The notes beneath the pieces were generated by a model that saw only the letters and a program-made list of their open reading frames with translations, ran no database searches and was not told where the DNA came from. Shown piece by piece: positions 24,992 to 32,665 of a stretch of 64,000 nucleotides of DNA (positions within the stretch are counted from its first letter, which is position 1; the number at the start of each line of letters is the position of its first letter). The position numbers and the translations under genes are program-made. Location of the stretch: positions 1-64,000 of the forward strand of contig JAIXWM010000122.1 of assembly GCA_027491255.1 (NCBI GenBank), written 5' to 3'. The DNA comes from Rubrivivax sp. (GTDB taxonomy: Bacteria > Pseudomonadota > Gammaproteobacteria > Burkholderiales > Burkholderiaceae_C).

Positions 24992-25250
24992 GGTCGAGTT
25001 CGATCCGGCGGCGCTGAAGGATCTCAGGAAACTCGATCGCGCGGTTCAGCAGCGACTGGTGGGCTTTCTCAGGACCCGGGTCGCCACGCTGGAAGACCCC
25101 CACAGCCTGGGCGAGGCGCTGGCCGGCGCCCGGCTCGGCAGCTACTGGAAGTACCGGGTCGGCGACTGGCGCATCATCTGCGACATCCAGGACGAGCGCA
25201 TCGTCGTGCGCGTGCTGCGCATCGGCAACCGTCGGGAGATCTGTCGCTGA
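24981..25250 (+). CDS. RelE/ParE-superfamily toxin (copy 2)
   Basis: An 89-residue RelE-type toxin starting at the TTG at 24981, inside the antitoxin's last codons, which gives the family-typical start (M)AFRVEFDPAALKDLRKLD. YRVGDWRIICDI and RIVVRVLRIGNRREICR form the catalytic strands. Residue 88, normally the conserved Tyr (IYR in copy 1), is Cys here, so activity may be reduced. No ATG is available in this frame close by. Partner of the antitoxin at 24785; alternative mode for the fold is ParE-type gyrase inhibition. Confidence 0.85.
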   Translation: MAFRVEFDPAALKDLRKLDRAVQQRLVGFLRTRVATLEDPHSLGEALAGARLGSYWKYRVGDWRIICDIQDERIVVRVLRIGNRREICR

Positions 25251-25452
25251 GCGCGGACGCCCGCGTGCGCTGCGTGGGCTGCTCGAGGGCCAGCGGCCGC
25301 ACGGCGTTGTCCGGCACGTTGGACAAGTGCCCAGCCTCACAACGCAAAGATCGCGCGGTCACGATCTTCCGAGCCTTGGTCTGAGAGGCTGAGGCGGCCG
25401 ATGCAATGGGCTTCAACCCGCGCGCCCCGCACTTGCTGCTGGCGGGTGCCTT

Positions 25453-26223
25453 TCAGACGCCAGCGCCGTCGGCCAGGCCCTTGTCCTTGGAGCCCGCCGT
25501 AGGGGCCTCGCCCGCCGGCACGATGCGGCCGAGGAGGGCGGCGATCGTCTCCAGCCTTCGCTGCGCGGGCAAGGCGGCGACGGCGGCCAGGCGGCCGGCC
25601 ACCAGCAGGTCGGCCAGGCCATGGGCCAGGGCCCACACGCACGCCACGTCGGCCATCGCCTGCGGGTCGGGCTGCGCTGCCGGATCGCGGCCCGTGATGG
25701 CCGCCACGTGACGAGCCAGGTCTGCATGGGCCGCGGCAGCTGCAGAGCCCAGGCCGGCGTCCGCGAAATCGGGCCGGCTCGAGCCGAACATCAGCCGGAA
25801 CAGGGCCGGGTGCTCCTGGGCGAAGACCACGTAGCCCACGCCCGAGGCCACCAGACGCGCGCGGGGCGTATCGGGCGCCTGGCGGCGGAAGTCCTCCTGG
25901 CGGGCGACGAAGCGCTCGAAACCGCGCGCTGCGATGGCCGTGAGCAGGCCGTTCACATCGCGGAAGTGGTGCGCCGGCGCCGCGTGGCTGACCCCCGCCC
26001 GCTTGGCCACGCCACGCAGCGAGAACGCCTCGATCCCCTTGTCTGCGAGTTCCGCCTCCCCCGCATCCAGCAGGGCGCTGGCCAGATCGCCATGGTGGTA
26101 GCGCTGCGGGGCTGGGGCACCGGGCGCATGGTCGCCAGTGGACGCGTCATCTGGTGACGGGGCGGAGAGTGCCTGTCGGGACAGGGTAGCGAAGCCAGAT
26201 AACTTGACATCGACAAAATACAC
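25453..26223 (-). CDS. TetR/AcrR-family transcriptional regulator
   Basis: About 256 residues if started at the GTG at 26223. The N-terminal helix-turn-helix follows RYHHGDLASALLDAGEAELADKG and includes SLRGVAKRAGVSHAAPAHHF, and the effector domain is a TetR_C type (YVVFAQEHPALFRLMFG). No ATG exists upstream within reach of the intergenic region and no ribosome site stands out, so the start is uncertain; a GTG at 26241 is also possible. It is divergent from a two-gene membrane operon and most likely represses it, and itself, through the palindrome at 26235. Confidence 0.85.
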   Translation of the reverse strand: MYFVDVKLSGFATLSRQALSAPSPDDASTGDHAPGAPAPQRYHHGDLASALLDAGEAELADKGIEAFSLRGVAKRAGVSHAAPAHHFRDVNGLLTAIAARGFERFVARQEDFRRQAPDTPRARLVASGVGYVVFAQEHPALFRLMFGSSRPDFADAGLGSAAAAAHADLARHVAAITGRDPAAQPDPQAMADVACVWALAHGLADLLVAGRLAAVAALPAQRRLETIAALLGRIVPAGEAPTAGSKDKGLADGAGV

Positions 26224-26231
26224 TTTATGAT
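26204..26231 (+). promoter_or_regulatory. Strong sigma-70-type promoter for the ABA4-like operon
   Basis: TTGACA (26204-26209), 16-base spacer, TATGAT (26226-26231), in a locally AT-rich stretch 57 bases before the ATG at 26288. One of the best promoter matches in the window. Confidence 0.65.
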
Positions 26232-26234
26232 GAT

Positions 26235-26247
26235 TTGACACTGTCAA
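26235..26247. promoter_or_regulatory. Probable TetR operator
   Basis: TTGAC-ACT-GTCAA, perfect five-base arms, lies just after the -10 box, where a bound repressor would block transcription start of the rightward operon. The adjacent TetR-type gene is the obvious binder. Confidence 0.5.
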
Positions 26248-26287
26248 GACAAGCCTGAAGACCAGCTTCACCGGAGGCGCCACCGCG

Positions 26288-26737
26288 ATGAACCCCGACA
26301 CCCTGTTCCAGGTCGCCAACCCGCTGGCCCTCGCGGGCTGGCTGGCGCTGGCCTTCAGCCCGCTGGCGCCCAGGCTGGCCCAGCGGGTCGCCGGCCTCTT
26401 CGTGCCGCTGGTGCTGTCGGCCGGCTACACGGCCCTCGTGCTGGCTTTCTGGGCCTCGTCCGAGGGCGGGTTCGACAGCCTGGCGAACGTCGCGCGCCTG
26501 TTCGAGAGCCGCTGGCTGCTGCTGGCCGGCTGGGTGCATTACCTCGCCTTCGACCTGCTGATCGGCGCCTGGGTGGTCCGCGTGGCGCGGCGCGAGGGCT
26601 TGCCGCACCTGCTGGTGCTGCCCTGTCTGGCGGCGACGTTTCTCTTCGGCCCGGCGGGCTTCCTGATGTTCCAGGCCTGGCGACTGTCGCTGCGCGGCCG
26701 GGCGGGCGGGAACGCGGGCACGGGGGTGGCCGCATGA
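26288..26737 (+). CDS. ABA4-like (DUF4281) membrane protein
   Basis: A 149-residue integral membrane protein with about four hydrophobic spans. The pattern FESRWLLLAGWVHYLAFDLLIGAWVVR and the ending FGPAGFLMFQAWR match the DUF4281 family, named after plant ABA4. The bacterial role is unknown; in plants the homologue is needed for neoxanthin formation. GGAGG lies ten bases before the ATG. It overlaps the next membrane gene (ATGATG across the stop) and is driven by the promoter at 26204. Control by the divergent TetR-type regulator is likely. Confidence 0.75.
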   Translation: MNPDTLFQVANPLALAGWLALAFSPLAPRLAQRVAGLFVPLVLSAGYTALVLAFWASSEGGFDSLANVARLFESRWLLLAGWVHYLAFDLLIGAWVVRVARREGLPHLLVLPCLAATFLFGPAGFLMFQAWRLSLRGRAGGNAGTGVAA

Positions 26738-27531
26738 TGCAGACCCTTCACGCCGACTCGCCACGCTACACGCCGCTGGCCGTGTTCCTGGCGGTGGCGA
26801 TGATCCCGGTGCTGGGCGCCATGGCGCTGGACGCGCGGCAGTTCCAAGGGGTCGACGTCTGGGCCAAGCCCTTGAAGTTCCTGGTCGCGCTCGTGGTGTA
26901 CCTGATGACCCTGGCCTGGATGGCGCGCTTCGCCGACCCCGGCGTGACGGCCCGCCCCTGGTGGCGCTGGCACGAGCGCGCCGTCGTCGTCGCCGTCCTG
27001 GCGGAGATGGTGTGGATCGGCGGCGCCGCCGCCCACGGCGTGGGCTCCCACTTCAACGTCGGCACGCCGGCCATGGCACTGGTGTACAGCTGGATGGGTG
27101 TGGCGGCCATCCTGCTCACCTCGGCCACGACCACGCTGGCCTGGGCCGTCCACCGCAGCGCCCCGGGCCGGCTGCCGCCGGCCCTGAAGTCCGGTCTGTT
27201 CTGGGGCCTGGCGCTCACCCTGCCGCTCACGCTCGTCACCGCCGGCACCCTGTCCGGCAACGGCAGCCACTGGGTCGGCGGCACGCCCAGCGACGCGGGC
27301 GGTCTGGCCGGGATGGGCTGGTCCCGCGACGGCGGTGACCTGCGCGTGGCGCACTTCCTGGCCACTCACGCCCTGCACGCGATACCGTTGGCGGCCTGGG
27401 GTCTGTCCCGATGGGTCGGTGCCTCGGCCGTGGGCGCCGTCAGGGCATTCGCGCTCTTGTACACCGCGTTCGTGTTCTTCACTTTTGCGCAGGCGCTGAG
27501 GGGCCAGCCCTTCCTGCCGGGTCTGGGCTGA
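26734..27531 (+). CDS. Multi-pass membrane protein of unknown function
   Basis: A 265-residue protein with about seven hydrophobic spans, starting at the ATG at 26734 that overlaps the previous stop. Conserved-looking features are KPLKFLVALVVYLMTLAW, HGVGSHFNVGTP with two histidines, and the C-terminal FFTFAQALRGQPFLP. I do not recognise a named family. It is cotranscribed with the ABA4-like gene. Its last ~100 bases have a diverged second copy at 31402-31513, so the gene or its locus was once duplicated. Confidence 0.75.
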   Translation: MMQTLHADSPRYTPLAVFLAVAMIPVLGAMALDARQFQGVDVWAKPLKFLVALVVYLMTLAWMARFADPGVTARPWWRWHERAVVVAVLAEMVWIGGAAAHGVGSHFNVGTPAMALVYSWMGVAAILLTSATTTLAWAVHRSAPGRLPPALKSGLFWGLALTLPLTLVTAGTLSGNGSHWVGGTPSDAGGLAGMGWSRDGGDLRVAHFLATHALHAIPLAAWGLSRWVGASAVGAVRAFALLYTAFVFFTFAQALRGQPFLPGLG

Positions 27532-27592
27532 GGCGCCGACGCGCGTGATGGTACGCCGCGGGGTTGGGTGTGCAAGCCTGCCGGATCCAGCG

Positions 27593-27796
27593 TCACGGTG
27601 TGCTGGCAGCGCGCCGTGCCAGGAGGGGGCGTATCCAAAGCGTCAGGCCGGCCGCGGCCACCAATGGAAACGCGCCCCACTGCACGACGTACACGAAAGT
27701 GTCGTTCTTTCGCAGCGCGCCGGAGTAGACGAAGGCGCCCACGAGAGGCGTGGTGGCCAGGTGCAGGTAGCAAAGCAGGCGATGTGACAGACGCAG
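27593..27796 (-). CDS. Possible small membrane protein or gene remnant with CTG start
   Basis: A 67-codon reverse frame beginning LRLSHRLLCYLHLATTPLVG, continuing with VYSGALRKNDTFVYVVQWGAF and ending LWIRPLLARRAASTP. Two hydrophobic spans and normal-looking composition suggest real protein. No ATG, GTG or TTG is available: the frame opens just after a TGA, and the only start is CTG at 27796, seven bases after AAGGAG. It is either a non-standard start or the 3' part of a gene whose beginning was lost. It lies between convergently placed genes in the otherwise empty 27532-27887 gap. Confidence 0.35.
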   Translation of the reverse strand: MRLSHRLLCYLHLATTPLVGAFVYSGALRKNDTFVYVVQWGAFPLVAAAGLTLWIRPLLARRAASTP

Positions 27797-27887
27797 GGGC
27801 GTACTCCTTCAGCGTGACGAAGATTCCTCAGGTGCAGTGTGCGAGGTGCTCGTATGAAGAAAGGGCCTCATGGGCGCATGGACCCGA

Positions 27888-29150
27888 TCAGGGAGACCCA
27901 TCGACCTGGTCCAGGAATGCACCGATGCGGCGCTCCAGGTCCGGGTAGTGCGGATTGAAGGTGGCCCGGGCGCCGGCCTCTCCGGCAGGGGGTGACTGCC
28001 CTCCGGCGCCGTACCAGAGCCGTTCTGCCTGTCTGCAGGACCGTACCTCGTCTTCCGTACGGAACGGGGTGCTTCCGCAGTTGCGGTACTTGCCCAGCAC
28101 GCCATAGTGCGGATTCCCTGGCGAGATGTGCACGGCGAGGTGGGAGAGTCCCACGACCCGCAACGTGGCGTCTGCAGCGGGGAGCCAGGGCACCCGTTCG
28201 CCCGGCGTCGCCCCGGGCTGGACAGAAAAGTAGTTCAAGAAGGTGCTGCGAGGATCGCGGGCGTTCGCCGCGAAGAACTGCCGGTTGCCGACCACATCGA
28301 CCACCTCGTCGTCTTCGCTCTGCACGACCAGCCAGGGCATCTGCAAGCCTGCCTGCCGCCTCACGCTGGCATCCATCGCGCGCAGCACCGCCGAGGTCGA
28401 AGCGATGCCCCGCGTTGGCATCGCCTCGTAGCGCGCGAACTCCTCGCGAGGGCCCGAGCGTAGCCAGGGGCGAAAGGCGGCGATCCATCGGGCTTGCCGC
28501 GCCAGCAAGGGCGACTCGATGCGATAGGCCGGCGACAAGCCGATGACCGCATCGACCTGGCCGGGCCACTCGGCTGCGACGGTCACCGCCAGCGCGGCGC
28601 CGAGGGAGAAACCCGCGATCACGACCACCTCGTTCTCGCGTCCGGCCTGCAGGACGGCGGCCTCGACGTGATCCAGCCAGTCCTCGTGATCGACGACCAT
28701 CAGGTCCGCCGGCCTTGTTCCATGTCCGGGCAGCAGCAGGACGCGTGATTCGAAACAAAGGTTCGACAGCGAAACAGCGAGATCGCGCATCGCGAAGGCG
28801 GTGTCGGACAGCCCGTGCACGAGGATCGCGATGCCGCGGGGCCGGCCGACCGGGCAGTGCGGGCTCGACAGGATCCGCAAGGGAGCCACCCAACCCAGTT
28901 CGGTATCGGCCATCGTCGGATCGAAGGGCAGCCGGTGCAGGCGCAACTCCTGGGTCACCTGCGCGACATAGGCATCGAAATCGGCGACGGGCGCGAGCGC
29001 TGGCGCGTTCTTCCAGCCGCTGCTCACGAGTTCCGAAGAGGGCGCCGCGCCGTCTCTCGAGGCGCAGCCGGACAAGAGCGAGGCCAGGGCGATGCAGATG
29101 GCGATCGCGGCCGTCGAAGCCCGGTCGAAGCGCTGGGACTGGATCGACAC
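27888..29150 (-). CDS. Alpha/beta-hydrolase lipoprotein
   Basis: A 420-residue lipoprotein with an alpha/beta-hydrolase fold. GTG at 29150 has GGGAG six bases upstream. The signal peptide ends in the lipobox LLSG-Cys29, so the enzyme is anchored to a membrane on the outer side of the inner membrane or in the outer membrane. The oxyanion section AILVHGLSDTAFAM, nucleophile Ser in GFSLGAA, Asp in QSEDDEVVD and His in GLSHLAVH form the triad. The substrate is probably an ester or lipid. It is 73 bases downstream of the quinone-oxidoreductase-like gene and probably in its operon. Confidence 0.85.
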   Translation of the reverse strand: MSIQSQRFDRASTAAIAICIALASLLSGCASRDGAAPSSELVSSGWKNAPALAPVADFDAYVAQVTQELRLHRLPFDPTMADTELGWVAPLRILSSPHCPVGRPRGIAILVHGLSDTAFAMRDLAVSLSNLCFESRVLLLPGHGTRPADLMVVDHEDWLDHVEAAVLQAGRENEVVVIAGFSLGAALAVTVAAEWPGQVDAVIGLSPAYRIESPLLARQARWIAAFRPWLRSGPREEFARYEAMPTRGIASTSAVLRAMDASVRRQAGLQMPWLVVQSEDDEVVDVVGNRQFFAANARDPRSTFLNYFSVQPGATPGERVPWLPAADATLRVVGLSHLAVHISPGNPHYGVLGKYRNCGSTPFRTEDEVRSCRQAERLWYGAGGQSPPAGEAGARATFNPHYPDLERRIGAFLDQVDGSP

Positions 29151-29223
29151 GGTTGGCTCCCTGCGGCGTGGATGAGGCTGTGGCTTGCTGGTGGGTGGCG
29201 CGGTGGAATCGAGCCCGGCCGGA

Positions 29224-30327
29224 TCAGTGCTCAGGGCCCCGCCAGGCGCCACGTCGGGTCGATGAGCCGAGGTCGAGCACCAGCCGGCCCTCGACCTGCC
29301 CCGCCTCGATCAGGCGATGCGCCTCGACGGCCCCGTCGAGCCGGAAGACACGCTGGATGCTTGGCGAGATCCGACCGGCCTCCAGCAGGGCGAAGAGCGT
29401 CGAGAGATCTTCCTCGAACCAATCCGGATGACGGGCCCGGCACCCGGAGATGTCGTAGAAGGTGACCCGCCCCGAGACGCCCGCCCGGGAGGCCAGCCAC
29501 TGGATGCGCAGGAAGTCGAAGGCGAAGCGCATCCGCGCCCAGCGGCCCGGCTGCGCCTTGCCGGCGCTGTGGGCGTCCCGGAACGCAGCGCTGAAGCCCA
29601 GCGCGACCAGTCGTCCGCCCGGCGCCAGGCGCGCCATCGTGGTGGCCAGCGGCTCCCCCCGGGCGGCATCCAGGATGGCCTTGAAACCGCCGACGTCGCG
29701 CGACAGGCGGTCCAGTTCTTCGGCGGCCCCGGCCCGGTCATAGGCCACAAAGGTCGCGCCGCGTTCGGTGATCGCCCGCTCCCGCCGCGCCGAGGCGACA
29801 CCGACCGCAGCCAGCCCGTAGGCGCGGCACAGGTCGAGTGCCGCCAGGCCCACGGCGCCGCTGGCGCCGTGGATCAGGACGGGATCGCCCGGCTGGACCT
29901 GGGCCTCGCGGAAGAGCGCCTGATAGGCCGTCAAGTAGCTCAGGATCAGGGGCTCGGCCCGTGTCGCGTCGAGCCCCTCCGGAACGCGGACGAGCGTGGC
30001 GGCCGGACGCAGCAGGTGCGTCGCGTTGCCCCCCAGCTGGGTCAGGTCGGCCACCCGGTCGCCGACGCGCCATCGGGTCACCCCCGGCCCGACGGCATCG
30101 ATGCGGCCGATGACGTCGTAGCCCAGGGTCAGCGGCAGCGTCAGCTTCAGGACCGGGTAGAGCTTGCGCCGGATCAGCATGTCGGTGAAGACGAGGCTGG
30201 ACGCCTCGACCTGGATGCGCACTTCACCGGGGCCGGGCTGCGGCAGCGCCGCATCCTCCACCAGCTGGATGAGCTCGGGGCCGCCGAAGGCCGCGATCTG
30301 CAGATGCCTGACCGGCATGGCCGTCAT
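29224..30327 (-). CDS. Quinone-oxidoreductase-like MDR-family protein
   Basis: A 367-residue medium-chain dehydrogenase/reductase. The N-terminal GroES-like domain contains GYDVIGRIDAVGPGV and VGDRVADL. A Rossmann domain follows with HGASGAVGLAALDLCRAYG, the NADPH-binding AxxGxxG of zeta-crystallin-type quinone reductases. Zinc-binding cysteines of alcohol dehydrogenases are absent, so it should be the zinc-free reductase type acting on enones or quinones. The ATG at 30327 overlaps the stop of the upstream membrane gene (ATGA). Confidence 0.88.
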   Translation of the reverse strand: MTAMPVRHLQIAAFGGPELIQLVEDAALPQPGPGEVRIQVEASSLVFTDMLIRRKLYPVLKLTLPLTLGYDVIGRIDAVGPGVTRWRVGDRVADLTQLGGNATHLLRPAATLVRVPEGLDATRAEPLILSYLTAYQALFREAQVQPGDPVLIHGASGAVGLAALDLCRAYGLAAVGVASARRERAITERGATFVAYDRAGAAEELDRLSRDVGGFKAILDAARGEPLATTMARLAPGGRLVALGFSAAFRDAHSAGKAQPGRWARMRFAFDFLRIQWLASRAGVSGRVTFYDISGCRARHPDWFEEDLSTLFALLEAGRISPSIQRVFRLDGAVEAHRLIEAGQVEGRLVLDLGSSTRRGAWRGPEH

Positions 30328-31073
30328 CCTCGAGCGGGCTGGCGCCAGGCGCGCCAGAGGAACAGCAGTCCCAGCGCCATGAACCAGAGCTGGATCCCGG
30401 TGGTGGACACCACGATCGACACCGGCGGCGCGATGCCGAAGAGCTCGAGCGCCGGCAAGGCCACGAAGACACCGACCACGAGCCCCGCCACGCCCGCCCA
30501 GACCGGGAGCTGGCGGTCGCGCAGGATCACCAGGCTTGCGGCGATGGCCCAGATCGCGGCGAAGGCCGCCACACCCAGCATCTCCCCGATGGCGCCGCCC
30601 CAGGCGTTGATCGCTGCCTGCATGGCCTCGATCGCGGCGCTACCCTCCGCCGACAGGCCGGGGGCGGCGTACGCATCGGCCAGGACCGTGCTGCCGGTGA
30701 GCCAGCGCAGGATGCCGATCGACCGCGCGAGCGCCGAGGCCGCTGCCGCGCCGATCGCGATGAGCGCCAGCGCGCCCAGCGGGCCGGGCCGGGCCGCCAG
30801 GCGAACGGTCAGGACGCCCGTGGCCAGGAAAAGCAGCGAGTAGCCGAGGTAGAGCCCGTAGCCCAGCCGCACGCCGGCCAACTGCTCCCGCAGCAGGGGC
30901 AGCATCTGCGCAGGCGGGAAGTCGAGGCTGTCGGGCCACTGGATCGCGCCGCCGAGCACGGCCATGGGCGCGAAGAGGCTGAAGTCCTGCACGAGCAGGA
31001 CGATGCCCGCTGCCAGCACAAGGCTGCGGGAGGGCGTGTTGTCGTCAGGGGAGGAGTCGATTGGCGATGGCAT
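30324..31073 (-). CDS. Multi-pass membrane protein (DUF4386-like)
   Basis: About 249 residues from the ATG at 31073, with six hydrophobic spans, for example SLVLAAGIVLLVQDFSLFAPMAVLG and VWAGVAGLVVGVFVALPALELFG. The layout resembles DUF4386 membrane proteins, but the assignment is weak. First gene of a leftward operon with the MDR enzyme and the lipoprotein hydrolase. No function can be given. Confidence 0.7.
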   Translation of the reverse strand: MPSPIDSSPDDNTPSRSLVLAAGIVLLVQDFSLFAPMAVLGGAIQWPDSLDFPPAQMLPLLREQLAGVRLGYGLYLGYSLLFLATGVLTVRLAARPGPLGALALIAIGAAAASALARSIGILRWLTGSTVLADAYAAPGLSAEGSAAIEAMQAAINAWGGAIGEMLGVAAFAAIWAIAASLVILRDRQLPVWAGVAGLVVGVFVALPALELFGIAPPVSIVVSTTGIQLWFMALGLLFLWRAWRQPARG

Positions 31074-31598
31074 GGCAGATCGGGACGGCTGGGGTGTGCG
31101 CGCATCCCACGCCCACGCTCCGTGCGGAGTGTCCCGAGGGTCACGCCTGGCGCCAAGGCCCACAGCCGCATGCTCGGCATTCATTCCTGCATGGCGGAAG
31201 TGGGCACGCCGGGCACGCGCGGGAATGGCTTGCCCCGCCCGGGCCGCCGATGGGAAGATGCCGCGGCATCCGGGCGGTCTGGAACGACGGAGTCAGCCAA
31301 GAGCAGCAGCGTCGAGCCGAGCCCCGGCAACCGTCGGCAAGGAGTGCATCAGGATGGGAATCGAATCCCTGGGCAAGTTCGCCCTCGCGGTGATGAATTC
31401 GGCCTCGGGTGTCGTCGCGTGTCAGGGCATTGGCAATCCTGTACACCTCGCTCGTGTTCTTCACTTTCGCGCAGGCGCTGAGGGGCCGGCCCTTCCTGCC
31501 GGCTCTGGGATGATGCGCCGACGCGCCGGATGGCGCGCCACGGGGGCGAGCGTGCAGGTGATGTCGAGCGGGGTGCGAGCTTCGAAGGGGACCAGGCG
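31074..31598. other. Intergenic region with a duplicated gene end
   Basis: No intact gene in 525 bases between the divergent membrane-protein and patatin-like genes. The only recognisable content is the remnant at 31402-31513; the rest is GC-rich and featureless by eye. Confidence 0.5.
31402..31513 (+). pseudogene. Duplicated 3' end of the membrane gene at 26734
   Basis: The frame VRALAILYTSLVFFTFAQ followed by ALRGRPFLPALG and TGA copies the last ~30 codons of the protein encoded at 26734-27531 (VRAFALLYTAFVFFTFAQ...FLPGLG). DNA similarity, about 85% by eye, continues some 35 bases past the stop. Upstream similarity fades after GCCTCGG. It is a relic of a duplication or of a lost paralogue. 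Confidence 0.75.
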
Positions 31599-32606
31599 GT
31601 GAGCACCGGATCACAGGGGCCGGCGACGGACGGCTGGCGCATGCGGCGCCGCTGGCTGCTTTTGGGGGGTGCCGCGGCGGCCGGCAGTCTGGCGCTGGGC
31701 AGTTGCATCGCCGTGAAGGAGGGAGCCTCGGCCGGCTACGCCGCTCCCGAGGCGGCGCCGCTCGCGCTGCCGCCCACGGGCGCGGATGCGGTGCGCACGG
31801 CGTGGGTCTTCAGTTCGGGCGGGCCGCGCGGCTTCGTGCACATCGGCGTGCTCAAGGGGCTGGCCGCGCTCGGGCTCCAACCCGATCTGGTGGTGGGCAG
31901 CTCGGTGGGCGCGCTGGCCGGCACGCTGTGCGCCGCGGGCCTGGACGCGGCCCGGCTGGAGGACCTGGCCCTGTCGGTCCAGCCCTGGGACCTGCTGCGC
32001 CTGAATCTGAGCGGGCCCGGGTGGCTGAGCGGCGCCGGCATGGCCGAACTCGTGCGCGAGGCGCTGGGGGGCCGGCGCCTGCAGGACCTGCCCGTGCCGA
32101 TGGCCTGCGCGGCCCTCAGGCTCGACGACGGCGAGGTGGTAGCCTTCACGCGCTGCGACGCCGGCCTGGCGGTGCAGGCTTCCACCGCCATCGTGGGGCG
32201 CCTGGCCCCGGTGCCGATCCGCGGGGCCCGCTACGCAGACCCCGATCTGCACCTGCCGCTGCCGTTGCGCCTGGCGAGCCGGTTGGGCGCCACACGCGTG
32301 CTGGCCGTGGACGCCTCGGCGCACGAGGATCGCGCGCCGCTCGAGGCCGCCGCGTATCGCGACGCCGATCTGCGAAAGCGCGAGCTCACGCGGCCCGATG
32401 CACGCCTGGCCGATGTGCTGCTGCACCCCGACACTGGCTACCGGGCCGGCTGGACGCGCGACTACCGGGCCCGGCTGATCGCCCTCGGCGAGGAAGCGGT
32501 GCACGCCCAGGCCGAAGCCCTGCGCGAGCTGCACGCCGGCCCGCGCCGGATTGCGGGCGCCGGGCGCTGGGTTGCTGACGGCGGAGGCGAACAGCGGCCT
32601 GCATGA
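31599..32606 (+). CDS. Patatin-like phospholipase, lipoprotein
   Basis: A 335-residue patatin-family hydrolase. The N-terminal RRRWLLLGGAAAAGSLALGSC combines an arginine-rich, Tat-like start with a lipobox Cys. The patatin oxyanion motif SSGGPRGFVHIGVL and the nucleophile elbow GSSVGALAGTL are clear. The Asp of the dyad is probably in RYADPDLHLP, where most family members have DGG/A, so this is a variant. It would hydrolyse acyl esters at the cell envelope. GTG at 31599 has AAGGGG upstream; ATG at 31641 is the alternative start. Confidence 0.85.
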   Translation: MSTGSQGPATDGWRMRRRWLLLGGAAAAGSLALGSCIAVKEGASAGYAAPEAAPLALPPTGADAVRTAWVFSSGGPRGFVHIGVLKGLAALGLQPDLVVGSSVGALAGTLCAAGLDAARLEDLALSVQPWDLLRLNLSGPGWLSGAGMAELVREALGGRRLQDLPVPMACAALRLDDGEVVAFTRCDAGLAVQASTAIVGRLAPVPIRGARYADPDLHLPLPLRLASRLGATRVLAVDASAHEDRAPLEAAAYRDADLRKRELTRPDARLADVLLHPDTGYRAGWTRDYRARLIALGEEAVHAQAEALRELHAGPRRIAGAGRWVADGGGEQRPA

Positions 32607-32665
32607 CGCCCGCCGCATCGGGCGCTGCGGCGATGGTCACCGAGGTGCTTACGGGCTCGCACCGC

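Larger units (their letters stand above)
24785..25250 (+). repeat. Direct repeat, copy 2 (TA locus)
   Basis: Partner of the repeat at 9874-10338, same orientation, start-to-start distance 14,911 bases. Copy 2 is intact; copy 1 has an insertion and a deletion in the antitoxin part. Confidence 0.8.
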
